A stretch of DNA of 64,000 bases from Cupriavidus respiraculi (GCF_914271545.1 NZ_CAJZAH010000001.1:1426001-1490000), one strand, 5' to 3'; numbered from the stretch's first letter, positions 1-9,263 are shown. Numbers and translations: made by a program. Notes: generated by a model from the letters alone, not told the origin.

Positions 1-1
1 C

Positions 2-520
2 TGTATCGCCGCCACCTGCCTCGCCGCCGCCGGTGCGGCCGGCGCCGCCAATGCCGCCACGGCCCCTGCGACCGGCAACTACGGCCCCGCCGCAGAATTC
101 ACCGGCATCGACCGCTGGCTGAACTCGCCGCCGCTGACGGTGGCCGGCCAGAAAGGCAAGGTCGTGCTGGTGGACTTCTGGACCTATACCTGCATCAACT
201 GCATCCGCACGCTGCCGTACGTCAAGCAGTGGCACGAGCGCTACAAGGACAAGGGCCTGGTGGTGGTGGGCGTACACACGCCAGAATTTCCCTTCGAAAA
301 GTCGACGGCGAACGTGGAGGCCGCGATCAAGCGCTTCGGCATCCGCTACCCGGTGGCGCAGGACAACGGCTACAAGACCTGGGACGCGTACCGCAACCAG
401 TACTGGCCGGCGTTCTATCTGATCGACAAGAGCGGCAAGGTGGTCTACAAGCATTTCGGCGAGGGCCGGTATGCGGAAACCGAGGCCGTGATCCAGAAGC
501 TGCTGGCCGAAGGTCAGTGA
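2..520 (+). CDS. Thioredoxin-like thiol:disulfide protein (5' partial)
   Basis: The frame is open at the window edge, so the true start and most of the signal peptide are missing. An Ala-rich stretch typical of a secreted precursor is followed by a thioredoxin-fold domain. The redox pair C-I-N-C (bases 191-202) lies in a WTYTCINCIRT context, as in the C-terminal domains of DipZ/TlpA-like proteins. The domain ends normally with YKHFGEGRYAETE and a short C-terminal helix. It probably acts in the periplasm, reducing or isomerising protein disulfides. No CcdA-like membrane part is visible here; it could lie upstream. Family call is firm, partner unknown. Confidence 0.85.
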   Translation, partial: CIAATCLAAAGAAGAANAATAPATGNYGPAAEFTGIDRWLNSPPLTVAGQKGKVVLVDFWTYTCINCIRTLPYVKQWHERYKDKGLVVVGVHTPEFPFEKSTANVEAAIKRFGIRYPVAQDNGYKTWDAYRNQYWPAFYLIDKSGKVVYKHFGEGRYAETEAVIQKLLAEGQ

Positions 521-534
521 CAACCCGCGGCGGC

Positions 535-575
535 ACCGAAGGCCCGTCCCGCTACATGTGGAGCGGGCCTTCGGT
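535..575. terminator. Hairpin between convergent genes
   Basis: A perfect 12-bp inverted repeat (ACCGAAGGCCCG at 535-546, CGGGCCTTCGGT at 564-575) with a 17-base loop sits between the thioredoxin-like gene and the oppositely facing HD gene. There is no clear T-run, so a bidirectional terminator role is inferred from position and stem strength. Confidence 0.6.
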
Positions 576-586
576 CCGGATACCGC

Positions 587-1231
587 TCAGATTTCGTCGC
601 CGAACTCGGCGAGAAAGCGCTGCAGCCGCTCGTGCCGGACCTGCGCCATGCGCGCACCCGTCGCAGTTTGAAACCCCGACGTCAGCCCGAGCAGCTTGGT
701 ATGGAAGTGATCCACCGCGAAGCGCCTGTCGTCGTAGGGCCGCGCGGCGGCGTGGGGATCGGCCGGGTCGTACAGCGCGCTGCCCATGCGGCCCGCGACA
801 TAGAAGCAGCGAGCGATGCCGAGCGCGCCCACCGCGTCGAGCCGGTCGGCGTCCTGCAGCGTCTTCGCTTCGATGGTCAGCGGCGCGACACCGGCCGAGA
901 AGCTGTGCGCCTCCACGGCATGGGCCACGGCGTCGATCTTCGCGCGTGGCCAGTTCAGGCCGGCCAGCACCTCGGCGGCCTTCTCGGCCGAGAGCCGCGA
1001 CGCCTGGGCGCGCAGCGGGGAATCCTTCTCTACCTGCACGCAGTCGTGCAGGATGGTGGCGGCCAGCAGCACCTCGGCATCGCCGCCCTCTTCCGCCTGG
1101 ATCGCGGCGGCGTTCTTCCACACGCGTTGCAGGTGCGCGAGGTCATGCGAGCCATCGGTGCCGGGGGCGATGGCCTCAGTGATCAAGGATTCGGCAAGTC
1201 GAGGATAGGGTGCAAAGGCGGGTGAGAGCAT
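587..1231 (-). CDS. HD-domain phosphohydrolase, YedJ-like
   Basis: This 214-aa soluble protein has the HD metal-binding pattern: H29 and H33 in SHDLAHLQRV, the H62-D63 doublet in TILHD, and a distal Asp in LQDADRLDAVGA. Spacing and length match the YedJ/YpgQ group, which hydrolyse nucleotide or other phosphate esters with divalent metal ions. The C-terminal TKLLGLTSGFQTATGARMA segment is also typical of that group. It stands alone, convergent with the gene before it, and nothing nearby indicates its substrate. The start was taken as the first Met, which leaves a short leader before the conserved core. Confidence 0.85.
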   Translation of the reverse strand: MLSPAFAPYPRLAESLITEAIAPGTDGSHDLAHLQRVWKNAAAIQAEEGGDAEVLLAATILHDCVQVEKDSPLRAQASRLSAEKAAEVLAGLNWPRAKIDAVAHAVEAHSFSAGVAPLTIEAKTLQDADRLDAVGALGIARCFYVAGRMGSALYDPADPHAAARPYDDRRFAVDHFHTKLLGLTSGFQTATGARMAQVRHERLQRFLAEFGDEI

Positions 1232-1280
1232 CAGGGCGGCCAGACAGGGACGAAAACATGGGGCTGTCAGCGATTATCCG

Positions 1281-2213
1281 TCACCGTGCCGTTGCCCGAA
1301 CCCGGCCGTCATTCGGCATCGGTTCAGCGGCGGCAGCCGCTTCCAGTATCCATTCCCGAAACGATGCGATCCGCGGATGGGCATGGCTTGCCTCGGGATA
1401 CACGAGGTAGTAGGCAAAGTCATCCAGCAGGGCGCGATCCGCGAGCCTGACCAGCGTGCCTGCCACCAGTTCGCGCTCCACCATCGCGGCAGGGAGCAAC
1501 CCGGCCCCCTGGCCCGCCAATACCGCTTTCCACAGCAAGGCAGAGTCGTCGAAGGATGGTCCTCGCGGACGCCCGGCCCCCTCGAGTCCCTGGGCCTCGA
1601 ACCACAGATGCCAGCCCTTGCGTTCGTGGTCGTGAACGTGCGGCCAGTCCAGCAATGCCGCGGCCGAGGCCGGCATGCCCAACCTGGCGACCAATGCCGG
1701 GGCGGCCACCGGCACGATCTCCACGGCCACGATGCGCTCGCTGCGCAAGCCGGGATAGCGACCGAGCCCGTGCCGAATGGCGACATGCACGCCGTCGCGC
1801 GAAAAATCGGCGAGCGCCGTGGAGGTAGCGACATGAAGGTCAATGCCGGGATGGGTGTCGTGAAAGGACTGCAGGCGCGGCACCAACCATGCCGCCGCGA
1901 AGAATGGCGTGGCGCTCACGGTCAGCATGCCAGTGTCGGAAGGCACTGCCAGCCTGCCGGTCGCTTCGGTGATCAGCCGGAAGGCATTGCGCACGGGAGG
2001 CAGGTAGGACTGTCCCGCTTCGGTCAGGTATATGCCGCGATTCGCGCGCTCGAACAGCTTGACCCCGAGGTGCGACTCCAGCGCCTTGAGCATCTGGCTG
2101 ACGGCACCTGCCGTGACGCACAACTCATCGGCTGCGCGTTTGACCGAGAGGTGCCGTGCCGCGGCCTCGAAGGCCCGCAGCGCATTGAGTGGAGGCATGG
2201 CGCGGGGTGCCAT
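1281..2213 (-). CDS. LysR-type regulator, GcvA-like
   Basis: This 310-aa LysR regulator starts at the Met of MAPRAMPPLNALRAFEAAA. The reading frame extends farther upstream, but the usual LysR N-terminus begins here. The winged HTH (about residues 10-65, with LCVTAGAVSQMLKALE as recognition helix) is followed by a periplasmic-binding-fold effector domain. The PPLNALRAFEAAARH opening is typical of the GcvA subgroup. The gene is divergent from the amidase/MFS pair, with 146 bp between starts, so it probably regulates them. An inverted repeat lies just in front of its start. The inducer is unknown. Confidence 0.88.
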   Translation of the reverse strand: MAPRAMPPLNALRAFEAAARHLSVKRAADELCVTAGAVSQMLKALESHLGVKLFERANRGIYLTEAGQSYLPPVRNAFRLITEATGRLAVPSDTGMLTVSATPFFAAAWLVPRLQSFHDTHPGIDLHVATSTALADFSRDGVHVAIRHGLGRYPGLRSERIVAVEIVPVAAPALVARLGMPASAAALLDWPHVHDHERKGWHLWFEAQGLEGAGRPRGPSFDDSALLWKAVLAGQGAGLLPAAMVERELVAGTLVRLADRALLDDFAYYLVYPEASHAHPRIASFREWILEAAAAAEPMPNDGRVRATAR

Positions 2214-2219
2214 TAGTTT

Positions 2220-2241
2220 TTCTAAATTAAACCGCTTAGAA
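2220..2241. promoter_or_regulatory. Candidate LysR operator
   Basis: TTCTAA at 2220-2225 and TTAGAA at 2236-2241 form a perfect inverted repeat separated by 10 bases, in the gap between the divergent LysR and amidase genes. It begins 7 bp upstream of the LysR start. The position suits autorepression plus control of the divergent operon. The assignment is inferred from symmetry and location only. Confidence 0.45.
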
Positions 2242-2359
2242 CGTTTCGTTTGCCTGACTGCGTCTTGAAGCATATTTTGCTGTTGTGCGGCGACGCCGGA
2301 TCGGCGGGATAGCTCCGCGCACAGTTCAATTCTACTTAACGTTCCAATCACGCGAGAGT

Positions 2360-3775
2360 ATGGCCGAAGCGGACTTGCATTACCTCACCATCACCGAACT
2401 GGCCGCGCGCATCGAGCGGCGCGAACTGTCACCGGTCACGCTTGCGCAAGCACAGTTCGACCGCATCGCGGCGCTGGACAGCGCGCTGCACAGCTATGCC
2501 TGCCTCATGGCCGACGACGCCATGGCGCAGGCACGCACGGCCGAGGCCGAGATCGCCGCCGGGCACTACCGCGGCCCCCTGCACGGCGTGCCGATCGGCA
2601 TCAAGGACCTCTGCTGGACGAAAGGCGTTCCGACGAGCGCCGGCATGGCCGTTCATCGGGATTTCCGGCCGGGTGAGGATGCAACGGTGGTGCGGCGCCT
2701 GAAGCAAGCCGGCGCGGTACTGCTGGGCAAGCTGCAACTCACCGAAGGCGCGTACTCCGACCATCACCCGACGGTGATCCCGCCCGTCAACCCGTGGAAC
2801 GCCGACTATTGGCCCGGCATCTCGTCCAGCGGCGCGGGTGTGGCCACGGCTGCGGGGCTTTGCCATGGCGCCATTGCGTCGGACACGGGCGGTTCGATCC
2901 GGTGGCCATCGGCGGCCAACGGTGTGACGGGGCTCAAGCCCACCTGGGGTCGTGTGAGCCGACATGGCGTGTTCCCGCTGGCGCCGTCGCTGGATCATGT
3001 CGGCACCATGGCGCGCAGTGCCGCGGATGCCGGCGTGCTTCTGGCCGCCGTCGGCGGCGCGGACGACAACGACATGACTGCGCTGCGTGATCCGATGCCG
3101 GATCTGCTTGCTCCGGTGACGGACCATCTTGACGGCATACGCATCGGCATCGATGGGGACTGGAATGGCGGCGGCCATGGCGATGGCAATACGGATGCCG
3201 GGGCGCTCGCTGTCATCCAGCATGTCACCGACGTGTTGATCGCCCTGGGCGCCACCATCGTCCCGGTGCGCTTTCCGGACGTGGCTCGGACCAGCGAGGA
3301 CTGGGCGGCGAACTGCGCGGTCGAGGCAGCGGTCGCCCATGCGGGAACGTACCCCTTGCACAAGGATCGATACGGCCCGGTGCTGTCGTCAGTGATCGAA
3401 TCCGGACGCGCGCTGTCCGGCACGGACTATCAACGGGTCCTGCTTCGCCGCCTGGAGTTGCGCGGCCAGGTAGTGGCGCTGTTCGACACCATCGATCTGC
3501 TCCTTACCCCGGTGCACCCCTTCGCACCCCTGTCGCTGGAGACAGTCCGCTCCCTTGGCGCGCAACCGGGGCTGGTAGCTGGCTTGCAGCGGTACACTTG
3601 CCCGTTCAACATGACGGGCCATCCCACCATCACGCTGCCGGGCGGGCTGAGCCCGCAGGGATTGCCGATCGGCTTCCAACTCGTGGCCGCGCATCTGTGC
3701 GAATCCCTGTTGGTCCGCGCGGGCGCGGCGTTCCAGGGTGCGACCTCGTGGCATCGCCATCATCCGGTGCACTGA
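2360..3775 (+). CDS. Amidase-signature family hydrolase
   Basis: This 471-aa protein shows the Ser-cisSer-Lys triad of amidase-signature enzymes: K82 in PIGIKDL, S155 in GISSSGAG and the nucleophile S179 in DTGGSI. It hydrolyses a C-N amide bond, with substrate unknown. The start at 2360 has a GAGAG ribosome site; an earlier in-frame Met lacks one. The following MFS gene begins one base after its stop, so the two are probably co-transcribed and may act as import-then-hydrolyse partners. Members of this family range from indole-acetamide hydrolases to allophanate hydrolase-like enzymes, and the sequence does not choose between them. Confidence 0.88.
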   Translation: MAEADLHYLTITELAARIERRELSPVTLAQAQFDRIAALDSALHSYACLMADDAMAQARTAEAEIAAGHYRGPLHGVPIGIKDLCWTKGVPTSAGMAVHRDFRPGEDATVVRRLKQAGAVLLGKLQLTEGAYSDHHPTVIPPVNPWNADYWPGISSSGAGVATAAGLCHGAIASDTGGSIRWPSAANGVTGLKPTWGRVSRHGVFPLAPSLDHVGTMARSAADAGVLLAAVGGADDNDMTALRDPMPDLLAPVTDHLDGIRIGIDGDWNGGGHGDGNTDAGALAVIQHVTDVLIALGATIVPVRFPDVARTSEDWAANCAVEAAVAHAGTYPLHKDRYGPVLSSVIESGRALSGTDYQRVLLRRLELRGQVVALFDTIDLLLTPVHPFAPLSLETVRSLGAQPGLVAGLQRYTCPFNMTGHPTITLPGGLSPQGLPIGFQLVAAHLCESLLVRAGAAFQGATSWHRHHPVH

Positions 3776-3776
3776 C

Positions 3777-5024
3777 ATGACGACACTGGCGGTAAGGCAC
3801 AGACTGTTCTACGGCTGGCTCGTGGTGGCGGCCGCGTTCGCGGTCACCTTCGTCGGCTTCGGCAGCGCCTATACCTTTAGCGCCTTCATCGAGCCGCTTC
3901 AGGAAGCGTTCGGCGCCTCGCGCGGCGCTGTGTCGTTAGTGTTCTCGCTAGCCGGTTTCCTGTACTTCGCGCTCGGCATCGTGAGCGGACCGCTCGCAGA
4001 TCGCTGGGGCGCTCGCCGGCTCGCGATGGCCGGTATGCTGCTAGTTGGCGCGGGGCTCGCGACGGCGGGCGTTGCAAGGACGATCACCGAGGTCTACCTG
4101 GCCTATGGGCTGGGCGTGGGGCTTGGCGTGGGCTGCGCCTATGTACCCGCAGTCGGAGCGGTGCAGCGTTGGTTCATCAAGCGACGCGGACTGGCTTCCG
4201 GTCTGGCCGTAAGCGGCATCGGCGTCGGCACGCTTGCCATGCCGCCGCTGGCCGCAATGCTGATCGACATGCTCGGATGGCGCGGCGCCTATCTGACGCT
4301 CGGCGCGATGGCCGCCATGCTGGGCGCCGCCGCGTCGCTGCTGCTGGAGAACGATCCACGGCGCCTGGGCTTGGCACCGGAAGGCCAGCCCTTGCAGGGC
4401 CATGCGGAAATGTCGTCGCAAGGCGGCGATGTATCGGTGCGCGACGCGGTGCGTTCCCGGCAGTTCGTCAGTCTGTACGCCGCCTGCCTGATTTCGTCGT
4501 TCGGCGTCTTCGTGCCCTTCGTGCATCTGGTGCCGCATGCGCGCGATTTGGGCGTCCCGCCCGGAGCGGCCGTCATGCTGCTGGGCGTGATAGGCGTTGG
4601 CAGCACCGCCGGGCGCTTTGTACTGGGCGGTCTGGCCGACCGCATGGGACGTCAGCGCTTTCTGATGGCCATGTTCATCGCCATGGCGATGGCGCTGATG
4701 ATCTGGGCGTTGGCAACGGGCTGGTGGATGCTCGCCGCATTCGCCTTCGTGTTCGGCACATGCTACGGCGGTTGGGTGGCCGTGCTGCCCGCGGTCGTCA
4801 TGGATCGGTTCGGCGGGCGCAATGTCAGCGGCATCATTGGTGCGCTCTACACCAGTGTGGCATTCGGCACGCTGGTCGGCCCGAGCGCGGCGGGCTACGC
4901 ATTCGATGCCAGCGGCAGCTATGCCTGGCCGATACTGGCCGCGGTCTGCGCGAACCTGGTCGCGGCCGGCATTCTGGCGCTGGCATCGCGGCAGGCAAAG
5001 CCAACCGGAGGCAAGCCCGCCTGA
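3777..5024 (+). CDS. MFS transporter, MCT/OFA-like
   Basis: This 415-aa protein has about twelve hydrophobic segments and the MFS loop signature GPLADRWGARR between helices 2 and 3, with a second copy, GGLADRMGRQRF, in the C-terminal half. The segment RRGLASGLAVSGIGVG resembles monocarboxylate and oxalate/formate-type transporters. It starts at ATG 3777, one base after the amidase stop; an upstream Met in the same frame lies inside the amidase gene and is not needed. It probably imports the amidase substrate or exports its product across the inner membrane. Confidence 0.87.
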   Translation: MTTLAVRHRLFYGWLVVAAAFAVTFVGFGSAYTFSAFIEPLQEAFGASRGAVSLVFSLAGFLYFALGIVSGPLADRWGARRLAMAGMLLVGAGLATAGVARTITEVYLAYGLGVGLGVGCAYVPAVGAVQRWFIKRRGLASGLAVSGIGVGTLAMPPLAAMLIDMLGWRGAYLTLGAMAAMLGAAASLLLENDPRRLGLAPEGQPLQGHAEMSSQGGDVSVRDAVRSRQFVSLYAACLISSFGVFVPFVHLVPHARDLGVPPGAAVMLLGVIGVGSTAGRFVLGGLADRMGRQRFLMAMFIAMAMALMIWALATGWWMLAAFAFVFGTCYGGWVAVLPAVVMDRFGGRNVSGIIGALYTSVAFGTLVGPSAAGYAFDASGSYAWPILAAVCANLVAAGILALASRQAKPTGGKPA

Positions 5025-5075
5025 ATGCCAGTTTGCCGCGCTAGCGCCGACGTACCGTCAAAGGGAAATACGGTG

Positions 5076-5097
5076 CCAGTGCGCATGCGCACACTGG
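5076..5097. terminator. Weak hairpin between convergent genes
   Basis: CCAGTGCGCATGCGCACACTGG can fold with a two-base bulge, and its core GTGCGCATGCGCAC is a perfect palindrome. It lies between the MFS stop and the cheV stop. No T-run follows, so termination is only a possibility. Confidence 0.35.
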
Positions 5098-5119
5098 GCC
5101 GTCAACGCCGCGGGCATCG

Positions 5120-6082
5120 TCAAGCCGCCCGCAGCACCCCGCGAATCGTCTCCGCCAGATCCTTGGCGAGGAACTTCGACACATAGGCGTCCGCGCCGAC
5201 CTTGCGCACGTGGTCCTCGCTGGCGGTGCCGGACAGCGACGAATGGATGACCACCGGGATGCCGCGGAAGCGGGCGTCGGCCTTGATCTTGCGCGTCAGC
5301 GTAAAGCCGTCCATCTCGGGCATTTCGAGATCGGTCAGCACCACGGCGATCTCGTCCTGCACGGTGCGGCCGTTCTTGAGCGCGGTGTCGGCGATTTCAT
5401 TGAGCTGGTCCCACGCTTCCTGGCCGGTCTTGGTCATCATGACCTGTACGCCCATCGCGTGCAGGCCCTGCTCGATCAGGCCGCGGGCCAGCGCCGAGTC
5501 GTCCGCGGCCAGCACCTTGCTGCCGGGGCGCAGGGCCAGTTGCGGGCCGACCGTGGCCGGGTCCACGTCCGGCTGGCTGGTGGGCATCACGTCGCGCAGG
5601 ATCTGTTCGACGTCGAGCACCTGCACCAGGCGGGCTTCCGGGGTATCGGGATCGAGCTTGGCGATGCTGGTGACCAGCCCGCCCTTGACGTTCGCTTCCG
5701 CCGACACCACGCGGTTCCACTCCAGCCGCACGATCTCTTCCACGCTCTCGACGGCGAAGCCCTGCGTCGAACGGGCGTATTCCGTGACCAGCAGAATGCC
5801 GGGCCCGCCGTTCTGCGAGCTGCAGCCCACCACCTTGCCCAGGTCGATGACCGGAATCACCTGGCCGCGGATATCGGCCATGCCCAGCATCTCCGGCGCC
5901 GAGCCGAACACCGTGGTGATCTTGGGCATCACCAGGATCTCGCGCACCTTGAATACATTGATGCCGAAGATCTCGTTCTGCCCGGACCGATCGGCACTGC
6001 CCAGACGGAACAGCAACAACTCGAACTGGTTGTTGTTGGTCAGGTTGGTCCGCTCGTCAATTTCCTTCATCAAGCCGCTCAT
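5120..6082 (-). CDS. cheV: Chemotaxis coupling/response-regulator protein CheV
   Basis: A 320-aa CheW domain (about residues 15-165, with FGINVFKVREI and MADIRGQVIPVIDLG) is fused to a receiver domain (about 188-318). The receiver has the acidic pair D194-D195, phospho-acceptor D251 in LTDLEMPEMDGF and a distal Lys in VSKFLAKDL. CheV proteins couple receptors to CheA and buffer signalling by being phosphorylated. The start at 6082 has a strong GAGAGGA site. No other chemotaxis core gene is adjacent; a chemoreceptor gene lies about 10 kb away. The protein is probably cytoplasmic, docked to receptor arrays. Confidence 0.93.
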   Translation of the reverse strand: MSGLMKEIDERTNLTNNNQFELLLFRLGSADRSGQNEIFGINVFKVREILVMPKITTVFGSAPEMLGMADIRGQVIPVIDLGKVVGCSSQNGGPGILLVTEYARSTQGFAVESVEEIVRLEWNRVVSAEANVKGGLVTSIAKLDPDTPEARLVQVLDVEQILRDVMPTSQPDVDPATVGPQLALRPGSKVLAADDSALARGLIEQGLHAMGVQVMMTKTGQEAWDQLNEIADTALKNGRTVQDEIAVVLTDLEMPEMDGFTLTRKIKADARFRGIPVVIHSSLSGTASEDHVRKVGADAYVSKFLAKDLAETIRGVLRAA

Positions 6083-6429
6083 GGCTGTCCTCTCGCTCCG
6101 CGCAACGATTGCTCTACTGGTATCGGGGCCTGCCACCGATAGCGAGGACCCTATGGGCCAGACGCCACCGCCGACATTCTGCCGCCGTGCGAATAGATAA
6201 CGGCTGCCCGGGGCGGAAGTTGAGCGCAATCCCGCAGATCGCCGCCCCAGGCGGGCTGGCGCCCTTTCGGCCGTCTTCCGGCCGGCTCCATGGCCACCGC
6301 AGTGGCCGAAATGGCTGCTTGAACCACGGCATTCCAGCAAATAACCTTAGTCGGACAGGAACCGGCACCGTCGCACGCAGCGGCACGGCCATACCGGCGC
6401 GCCACCGCGCCACCAGCCAGGAGAGCGCA
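6083..6429. other. Divergent intergenic region, cheV / alcohol dehydrogenase
   Basis: 347 bases between two divergent starts. Apart from the two ribosome-binding sites I see no convincing promoter hexamers, operator symmetry or hairpin. Frames running through it have no family-like sequence. Confidence 0.6.
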
Positions 6430-7599
6430 ATGTTAGCGATGGATTACCGAGGTCCCTACCGGATACGAGCGCAGCAGAAACCCGACCCCGAGATCGAGCA
6501 TCCCAACGATGCCATCGTGCGCGTGTCGCGCGCGTGCATCTGCGGCTCGGACCTGCATCTCTACCATGGCCTGGTCCCCGACACGCGCGTGGGCACCACC
6601 TTCGGCCACGAGTTCACCGGCGTCGTCGAGGAGGTGGGGCCGTCGGTGCGCAACCTGAAGGTGGGCGACCACGTGCTCGTGCCCTTCAACATCTTCTGCG
6701 GCTCCTGCTACTTCTGCCAGCGCGAGCTGTATGGCAACTGCCACAACACCAACCCCGAGGCAACCGCGGTGGGCGGCATCTACGGCTATTCGCACACCGC
6801 GGGCGGCTACGACGGCGGCCAGGCGGAATATGTGCGCGTGCCGCTGGCCGACATCGGCCCCACCGTGATCCCGGCCGACCTGGACGTGGACGACGCCGTG
6901 CTGCTGACCGACGCCGTGCCCACGGGATACCAGGCGGCCGAGATGGGCGACATCGAGGAAGGCGACACGGTGGTGATCTTCGGCGCCGGCCCGGTGGGCA
7001 TCTTCGCCGCCAAGTCGGCGTGGCTGCTGGGCGCGGGCCGCGTGATCGTGGTGGACTACGTGGATTACCGGCTCGAGTTCGTCCGGCGGTACGCGCAGTG
7101 CGAGACCGTCAATTTCCTCGAGGTCGGCGATATGGCCATCCATATCAAGAAGATGACCGACTGGCTGGGCGCCGACGTCTGCATCGACTGCGTGGGCTGC
7201 GAGGCGGCCGGCAGCGCCATGCAGCTGCTGACCGGCAGGTACCTGAAGCTGCAGTCGGGCTCGGCCACGGTGCTGCACTGGGCCATCAACTCTGTGCGCA
7301 AGGGCGGCACCGTTTCCATCGTCGGCGTCTATGGCCCCACGTTCAACGCGGTGCCCATCGGCAATGCCATCAACAAGGGGCTGACCCTGAGGATGAACCA
7401 GGCCAGCGTCAAGCGGCACCTGCCGCGCCTGATCGAACATATCCAGGCGGGACGGCTGGACCCCAAGCAGATCATCACCCACCGGGTGCCGCTGGAGGAG
7501 GTGGCCGACGCGTACCACATCTTCTCGAGCAAGCTCGACAACTGCATCAAGACCGTGCTGATCCCGCCCCGGGCCCGCAGCGCCCAGCTCGCGCAGTAA
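6430..7599 (+). CDS. Zinc-dependent alcohol/formaldehyde dehydrogenase
   Basis: This 389-aa medium-chain dehydrogenase has catalytic-zinc ligands C38 (in CICGSD) and H60-E61 (GHEFTG). Four structural-zinc cysteines lie at 90, 93, 96 and 104, and a Rossmann motif GAGPVG near residue 190. Overall pattern and length fit the glutathione-independent formaldehyde-dehydrogenase-like branch, which oxidises small alcohols or aldehydes with NAD. The start at 6430 has an AGGAGA site; the frame is open upstream but without similarity. The small gene behind it lies 33 bases away and may share the transcript. Confidence 0.88.
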   Translation: MLAMDYRGPYRIRAQQKPDPEIEHPNDAIVRVSRACICGSDLHLYHGLVPDTRVGTTFGHEFTGVVEEVGPSVRNLKVGDHVLVPFNIFCGSCYFCQRELYGNCHNTNPEATAVGGIYGYSHTAGGYDGGQAEYVRVPLADIGPTVIPADLDVDDAVLLTDAVPTGYQAAEMGDIEEGDTVVIFGAGPVGIFAAKSAWLLGAGRVIVVDYVDYRLEFVRRYAQCETVNFLEVGDMAIHIKKMTDWLGADVCIDCVGCEAAGSAMQLLTGRYLKLQSGSATVLHWAINSVRKGGTVSIVGVYGPTFNAVPIGNAINKGLTLRMNQASVKRHLPRLIEHIQAGRLDPKQIITHRVPLEEVADAYHIFSSKLDNCIKTVLIPPRARSAQLAQ

Positions 7600-7632
7600 T
7601 GCGCATTTGCCGTATGCCAAGGAGCGCCCGCC

Positions 7633-8229
7633 ATGGACGACCAGGACAAGACCTCATCCCCACCCGACGGCGGCAAGCCGCCGGTTCCCACGCGCAACGA
7701 GGCCAGGCCTCAGCGCGACTACTCCCATATCGTTGGCTGGGGCGCAGACCTGGACCACAAGCACCGGCCGGCCTACCCCAAGGAACGGACGCCACCGCGC
7801 CTGGAGGGGCTGCACTGGGACCAGCCGGAGGACCAGCCCGTCAACATGAAGGTCTACCACTCGACCGAGCGGCCCGGCATCACGCCGGTGTTCGGCACCA
7901 GCGCCCCGCCGTCGGGGCTGAGCGGCAAGATTCGGGATGTCGCCTACCGGCTCAGCGAGAACGATATCCGGCACTGGCTGCTGCTGCTGTTCGCCGACCG
8001 GGTCAATGTGGTGGAGGGCATCGGCTGCGACCTGATGCGCGGGCATGTGCCGAACGTGTTCGCGGAGATGGGCGGCAAGGCGGAGCTGCAGCACAACCGC
8101 AAGGGCTTCATCACCAAGGTGGCCGTGGCCTCGCTGGTGGTGGCCGCGGGGTATGTGCTGCTCAAACGCAACGGTCGCCGCAACCGGCGCGACGACCGGC
8201 GCAAAGGCAGGCACGCGCTGCCGGACTGA
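7633..8229 (+). CDS. Hypothetical protein with C-terminal membrane anchor
   Basis: I do not recognise a family in these 198 residues. The first ~90 residues are polar and Pro-rich (many Asp, His, Arg). A middle part, SGLSGKIRDVAYRLSENDIRHWLLLLFADRVN, looks helical. Near the C-terminus one hydrophobic segment (KVAVASLVVAAGYVLL) is followed by a strongly basic tail. This suggests an inner-membrane protein with the bulk of the chain in the cytoplasm. It follows the zinc dehydrogenase closely and has an AAGGAG-type site upstream, so translation is likely. Confidence 0.65.
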   Translation: MDDQDKTSSPPDGGKPPVPTRNEARPQRDYSHIVGWGADLDHKHRPAYPKERTPPRLEGLHWDQPEDQPVNMKVYHSTERPGITPVFGTSAPPSGLSGKIRDVAYRLSENDIRHWLLLLFADRVNVVEGIGCDLMRGHVPNVFAEMGGKAELQHNRKGFITKVAVASLVVAAGYVLLKRNGRRNRRDDRRKGRHALPD

Positions 8230-8250
8230 GCGCGCATCCGCGGGACGGGA

Positions 8251-9141
8251 CTACGCGCTCGTGGCCGCCTGCCGCCTGACCCATTCGACGGCCCGGGCAA
8301 GAAAGGGCGAGGCATCGCCCGCCCGGTAGCTCATGATCACCGGCGAGACGAAGCCCGGTGCCTCGATCGGCAGATAGCGGACATCGTCGCGGTGCAGCCG
8401 CTGCACCGAGGCGGGTACCAGCGTGATGCCGATGCCGGCGGCAACCAGTCCCAGGGCGGTCTGCAACTCGTTCGCCTCATGGGCGACGTGCGGCTGCAGA
8501 CCCTGCGCGCGGAACAGCGACAGCACGTGGTCGGCGTAGCTGGGGCGCGGCCGGGCCGGATAGAGGATCAACGGGCGCCGCGAGAGCTGCTCCGGCGTCA
8601 GCGCGGTGCCTCCATCCTCCGCCGCGGCGCCCGGCACCGCGACCACCAGCGGCTCGGCCATCACGATGTGCTGGACCACCGCCGGATCGTTCAGCGCCAG
8701 GCGGCCAAAGCCCAGGTCGATGCGGCCCGACTTGAGCGCCTCCAGTTGCTGCACGGTAATCATCTCCGTCAATCCCACCTCCACCTCGCGCTCGTCGGCG
8801 CGCAGCTCGCGGATCAGGTCCGGCAGCACGCCATACAGCACCGACGGCACGAAGCCGATACCGAACCAGCGCTTTTCGTTGCGGCCGATGCGCCGTGTGC
8901 CCTCCAGCGTTTCCTCCAGCCGCTGCGTCAGCAGCAGCGACTGCTCCAGCAGAAAGCGGCCCGCCTCGGTCAGGCGCAGCCCCCGCCCGGCGCGGTCGAA
9001 CAGCGCCACGCCCACCTCGTCCTCGAATTGCCGGATCTGCCGCGACAGCGGCGGCTGGGCCATATGCAGCCGCGCCGCCGCGCGGGTGACGTTCAGTTCC
9101 TGGGCCACGGCCTGGAAGTAGCGAAGGTGGCGAAGTTCCAT
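8251..9141 (-). CDS. catR: LysR-type regulator of catechol degradation, CatR
   Basis: This 296-aa LysR protein starts MELRHLRYFQAVAQEL, the N-terminus shared by CatR, CatM and BenM. The HTH spans about residues 1-60, followed by an effector domain that in this family senses cis,cis-muconate. It is divergent from catB. An upstream in-frame Met at 9159 would overlap the operator palindrome and lacks a reason to be used, so 9141 is preferred. In characterised relatives the protein represses itself and activates the catB operon with muconate. Confidence 0.86.
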   Translation of the reverse strand: MELRHLRYFQAVAQELNVTRAAARLHMAQPPLSRQIRQFEDEVGVALFDRAGRGLRLTEAGRFLLEQSLLLTQRLEETLEGTRRIGRNEKRWFGIGFVPSVLYGVLPDLIRELRADEREVEVGLTEMITVQQLEALKSGRIDLGFGRLALNDPAVVQHIVMAEPLVVAVPGAAAEDGGTALTPEQLSRRPLILYPARPRPSYADHVLSLFRAQGLQPHVAHEANELQTALGLVAAGIGITLVPASVQRLHRDDVRYLPIEAPGFVSPVIMSYRAGDASPFLARAVEWVRRQAATSA

Positions 9142-9157
9142 GATGATGCCCGCTGTC

Positions 9158-9172
9158 ATACCTACAGGGTAT
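9158..9172. promoter_or_regulatory. CatR/BenM-type operator ATAC-N7-GTAT
   Basis: ATACCTACAGGGTAT is an exact ATAC-N7-GTAT palindrome, the site recognised by CatM/BenM-type regulators. It lies between catR and catB. A second ATAC half-site at 9218-9221 could be the weaker downstream site these regulators also touch. Confidence 0.8.
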
Positions 9173-9263
9173 GGAGACAGACATCATCGGTCTTGGACAC
9201 GTCACTGGTCAAGCTCCATACTCAGGCTCAACCCGCTCCTGGATCGCAAACGATCGAAAAGGT